Of a stretch of DNA of 64,000 nt, positions 62,239-64,000 are shown piece by piece. The position numbers and the translations under genes were made by a program. The stretch comes from CAWCTB01 sp963798275. GTDB taxonomy: Bacteria > Acidobacteriota > Terriglobia > Terriglobales > Acidobacteriaceae. Location of the stretch: positions 1 to 64,000 of the forward strand of contig CAWCTB010000025.1 of assembly GCA_963798275.1 (NCBI GenBank), given 5' to 3'. The notes beneath the pieces were generated by a model that was given only the letters and a program-made list of their open reading frames with translations, had not been told where the DNA came from and did not search any database. Position 1 is the stretch's first letter. Each line of letters opens with the position of its first letter.

Positions 62239-63303
62239 TTGCTCTTCGTGACGCAGCGCCCGCAATGCGCCTTCCACGAGTGCCTGCAGTTCGTCCTCGC
62301 CCGGATAAACCAATATTGGAGCGATCCAGCCTGCGTACTCACTCAGTGTCGAGACCAAGCGCTGCGAACGCGCCATCCCGCCGGTGAAGAGCACAGCATT
62401 CACGCGCCCGTGCAGGACGGCAGCCATCGCCCCGATCTCTTTCGCGATTTGGTAGAGCATTGCATCGAACACTGTTTTAGGCTTGGCCTCACCACCCGCA
62501 ATGCGGCGCTCCACTTCCACCAGGTCCTTCGTGCCAAGATAGGAATACAGTCCGCCATCGCGGAATAGCAACCCTTCCACTTGCTTCTGGGTGTACTTGC
62601 CGCTGAAGCAAAGATTGACCAGTTGCATCACCGGTACCCCACCGGCACGCTCCGTGGAAAATGCCCCCTCTTCGCGCGAGTTGGTCACGTCCACCATGAG
62701 GCCGTTTTCGTGCGCTGAAACCGAAATTCCACTTCCCAGGTGCGCCACAATCAACCTCAGTGACTCATAGGGTTCGCCGCACTCACGGGCATAACGTTTG
62801 GCCACCGCCTTCGAATTCAGGGCATGTGACAGACATTGCCGCTCCAGCAATGCTGACCCCGACAGCCGCGCACACCCCGGCCATTCATCCACGCTGACCG
62901 GATCAACGACGTAGGCTGGCACGCCAGCCTTTTGCGCGATGTCATATGCCAGAAAGGCGCCTAGGTTGGCAGCATGTTCGCCGCGCCGGGCTACTCGCAA
63001 CTCGTCGAGCATCTCTTGATTCACCACGTAAGTGCCGCTGGTTAAGGGGGGCAGAAGACCACCCCGTCCGACCGCGGCATGAAGTTTCCGAACATTGTGT
63101 CCGGCCTCACGGACTACAATTTCAATCCGGTCGGACCGAAATTGCTGCTGATCGAGAACCGGGCGTCCATGGAACTGCGCCATCTCGTCGTCGGAGTGTC
63201 GGATGTTTGTGACGAAGTCAGGGTGCTCGTTAATATACAGCGCCACCTTCGTAGACGTGGAACCGGGGTTAATGGCAAGAATTCTAAATTCACCAGGCTG
63301 CAA
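62194..63303 (-). CDS. buk: Butyrate kinase
   Basis: A 369-residue member of the acetate/butyrate kinase (ASKHA) family. The phosphate-1 loop (RILAINPGSTSTKVALY), KLHAAVGRGGLLPPLTSGTY, the RLIVAHLGSGISVSAHENGL motif with catalytic residues, and NAVLFTGGMARSQRLVSTLS are visible. The length and GRGGL sequence fit butyrate or branched-chain-acyl kinases better than AckA. It makes ATP from acyl phosphate. Its ATG overlaps the end of the ptb gene by 14 bases, so the two are co-translated. Confidence 0.9.
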   Translation of the reverse strand: MQPGEFRILAINPGSTSTKVALYINEHPDFVTNIRHSDDEMAQFHGRPVLDQQQFRSDRIEIVVREAGHNVRKLHAAVGRGGLLPPLTSGTYVVNQEMLDELRVARRGEHAANLGAFLAYDIAQKAGVPAYVVDPVSVDEWPGCARLSGSALLERQCLSHALNSKAVAKRYARECGEPYESLRLIVAHLGSGISVSAHENGLMVDVTNSREEGAFSTERAGGVPVMQLVNLCFSGKYTQKQVEGLLFRDGGLYSYLGTKDLVEVERRIAGGEAKPKTVFDAMLYQIAKEIGAMAAVLHGRVNAVLFTGGMARSQRLVSTLSEYAGWIAPILVYPGEDELQALVEGALRALRHEEQSRTLALGGNVVIEV

Positions 63304-64000
63304 AAATCACCCCCAGGGCAATGGAGTTCACCTTGTCATCCACGCTCTCCACGCGCGAAGGGATCATGATTGGCAACTTCGCACCAGCAATCACGTGGGC
63401 GCACTGTGAGCCGCCCAAATACTTCACGGATTTTGCCAGGAGGTTGCCGGCCTCGATGTTCGGAACCACCATGCAGTCGGCGTGACCTGCCACCGGGTGC
63501 TCGATGCCCTTCGCCAGCGCAGCAGACTTCAGAAGCGCACAATCGAGGGCAAGCGGTCCGAAGACCTCTGCGTCACCGAACTGACCCGCTTCGCCCATCT
63601 CGGTGAGCTTCCTGGCATCCACACTCGATGGCACCGACTCGTTGACGGCTTCTGTGGCGCTCATAAGAGCAATTTTCGGGCGCTCCTGTCCCAAGGAACG
63701 CATGACCGCGATGGCATTCTGCACGATCTGCTTCTTCTGCTCCAGGTTCGGTAAAACATTCAGCCCCCCATCGGTGATGCCCACCAACCTGATCTCGCCC
63801 GAGAGTTTGTCCTCATAAAGAAGCACGTCGCTCAACAGACGTCCTGTCCGCAGCCCATCCTCTTTGGCCAGCGCGGCCCGCAAGAGTTCATCCGTGCGGA
63901 GATGACCCTTCAGCAGTAAGTCCACGTAGCCCTCACGCGCCATCTGCGTCGCAAGAATTGCGGCGTCATCTGCGTTGACCAACTCTGCCCTTGCAATCAA
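63290..64000 (-). CDS. ptb: Phosphate butyryl/acetyltransferase, truncated by window end
   Basis: The C-terminal 236 residues of a phosphotransacylase: GHLRTDELLRAALAKEDGLR, RLVGITDGGLNVLPNLEQKK, KIALMSATEAVNESVPSSVD, HADCMVVPNIEAGNLLAKSV and LGGSQCAHVIAGAKLPIMIP. These match phosphate butyryltransferases, and the downstream buk gene supports that reading. It converts acyl-CoA to acyl phosphate. The 5' end lies beyond base 64000. Confidence 0.88.
   Translation of the reverse strand: MIARAELVNADDAAILATQMAREGYVDLLLKGHLRTDELLRAALAKEDGLRTGRLLSDVLLYEDKLSGEIRLVGITDGGLNVLPNLEQKKQIVQNAIAVMRSLGQERPKIALMSATEAVNESVPSSVDARKLTEMGEAGQFGDAEVFGPLALDCALLKSAALAKGIEHPVAGHADCMVVPNIEAGNLLAKSVKYLGGSQCAHVIAGAKLPIMIPSRVESVDDKVNSIALGVIFAAW

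Overview
This window looks like chromosomal DNA of a member of the Acidobacteriota (inference). It is GC-rich. It carries two very large Hanks-type Ser/Thr kinases with C-terminal PD40-like or TPR sensor regions, PEP-CTERM exported proteins, a type IV pilus assembly operon, and intergenic families of short palindromes and 'GTCAGC'-type repeats. No rRNA gene, intact tRNA gene or CRISPR array was seen.

Layout. 0-6 kb is a worn region: a frameshifted PEP-CTERM gene, then phage structural-gene remnants (portal-like, small protein, scaffold-like, all on the minus strand), split by a 2.4-kb IS91-like element that encodes a tyrosine recombinase plus an HUH transposase between 35-bp inverted repeats. 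6-18 kb holds metabolic and signalling genes: a VOC protein, a sarcosine/N-methyltryptophan oxidase, two paralogous secreted proteins tail to tail, a SpoIIE-type phosphatase, a PfkB sugar kinase, a zinc-ribbon membrane protein, a PD40 kinase and a tautomerase-like protein. 18-24 kb has ndk, sucCD, a broken HNH gene, a REP-associated transposase framed symmetrically by three palindromes on each side, and rlmN. 24-34 kb has an M16 peptidase, a pilin, a TonB-domain protein, lolA and the pilus operon pilC-pilB-pilM-pilN-pilO-pilP-pseudopilin. 34-44 kb has trpD, a cupin, two membrane proteins, a di-haem peroxidase, and a carbamoyl-phosphate/ornithine cluster (COG2403 GTPase, ornithine carbamoyltransferase, carbamate kinase, an aspartate-carbamoyltransferase-like protein, ornithine aminotransferase).

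At 44.54 kb lies an isolated 3' half of a tRNA-Val gene, the footprint expected at one end of an integrated island. Beyond it (44.6-64 kb) is a block about nitrogen oxides and anaerobic energy: NnrS, a RIC/YtfE di-iron repair protein, fragments of a NarG-type catalytic subunit and of a truncated haemoglobin, a TPR kinase, a complete group 3b [NiFe]-hydrogenase operon with its maturation protease and two small regulatory-domain proteins, another PEP-CTERM protein, a large duplicated secreted protein, and a ptb-buk pair running off the window end.

A striking technical feature is the number of single-base frameshifts (PEP-CTERM, transposase, HNH, DUF4337-like, HXXEE-like, peroxidase, rocD, arcC, argF, RIC, large secreted protein), several in or beside homopolymers and with clear coding on both sides. 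Many are probably sequence errors rather than true pseudogenes; affected genes are annotated over their full length and flagged.
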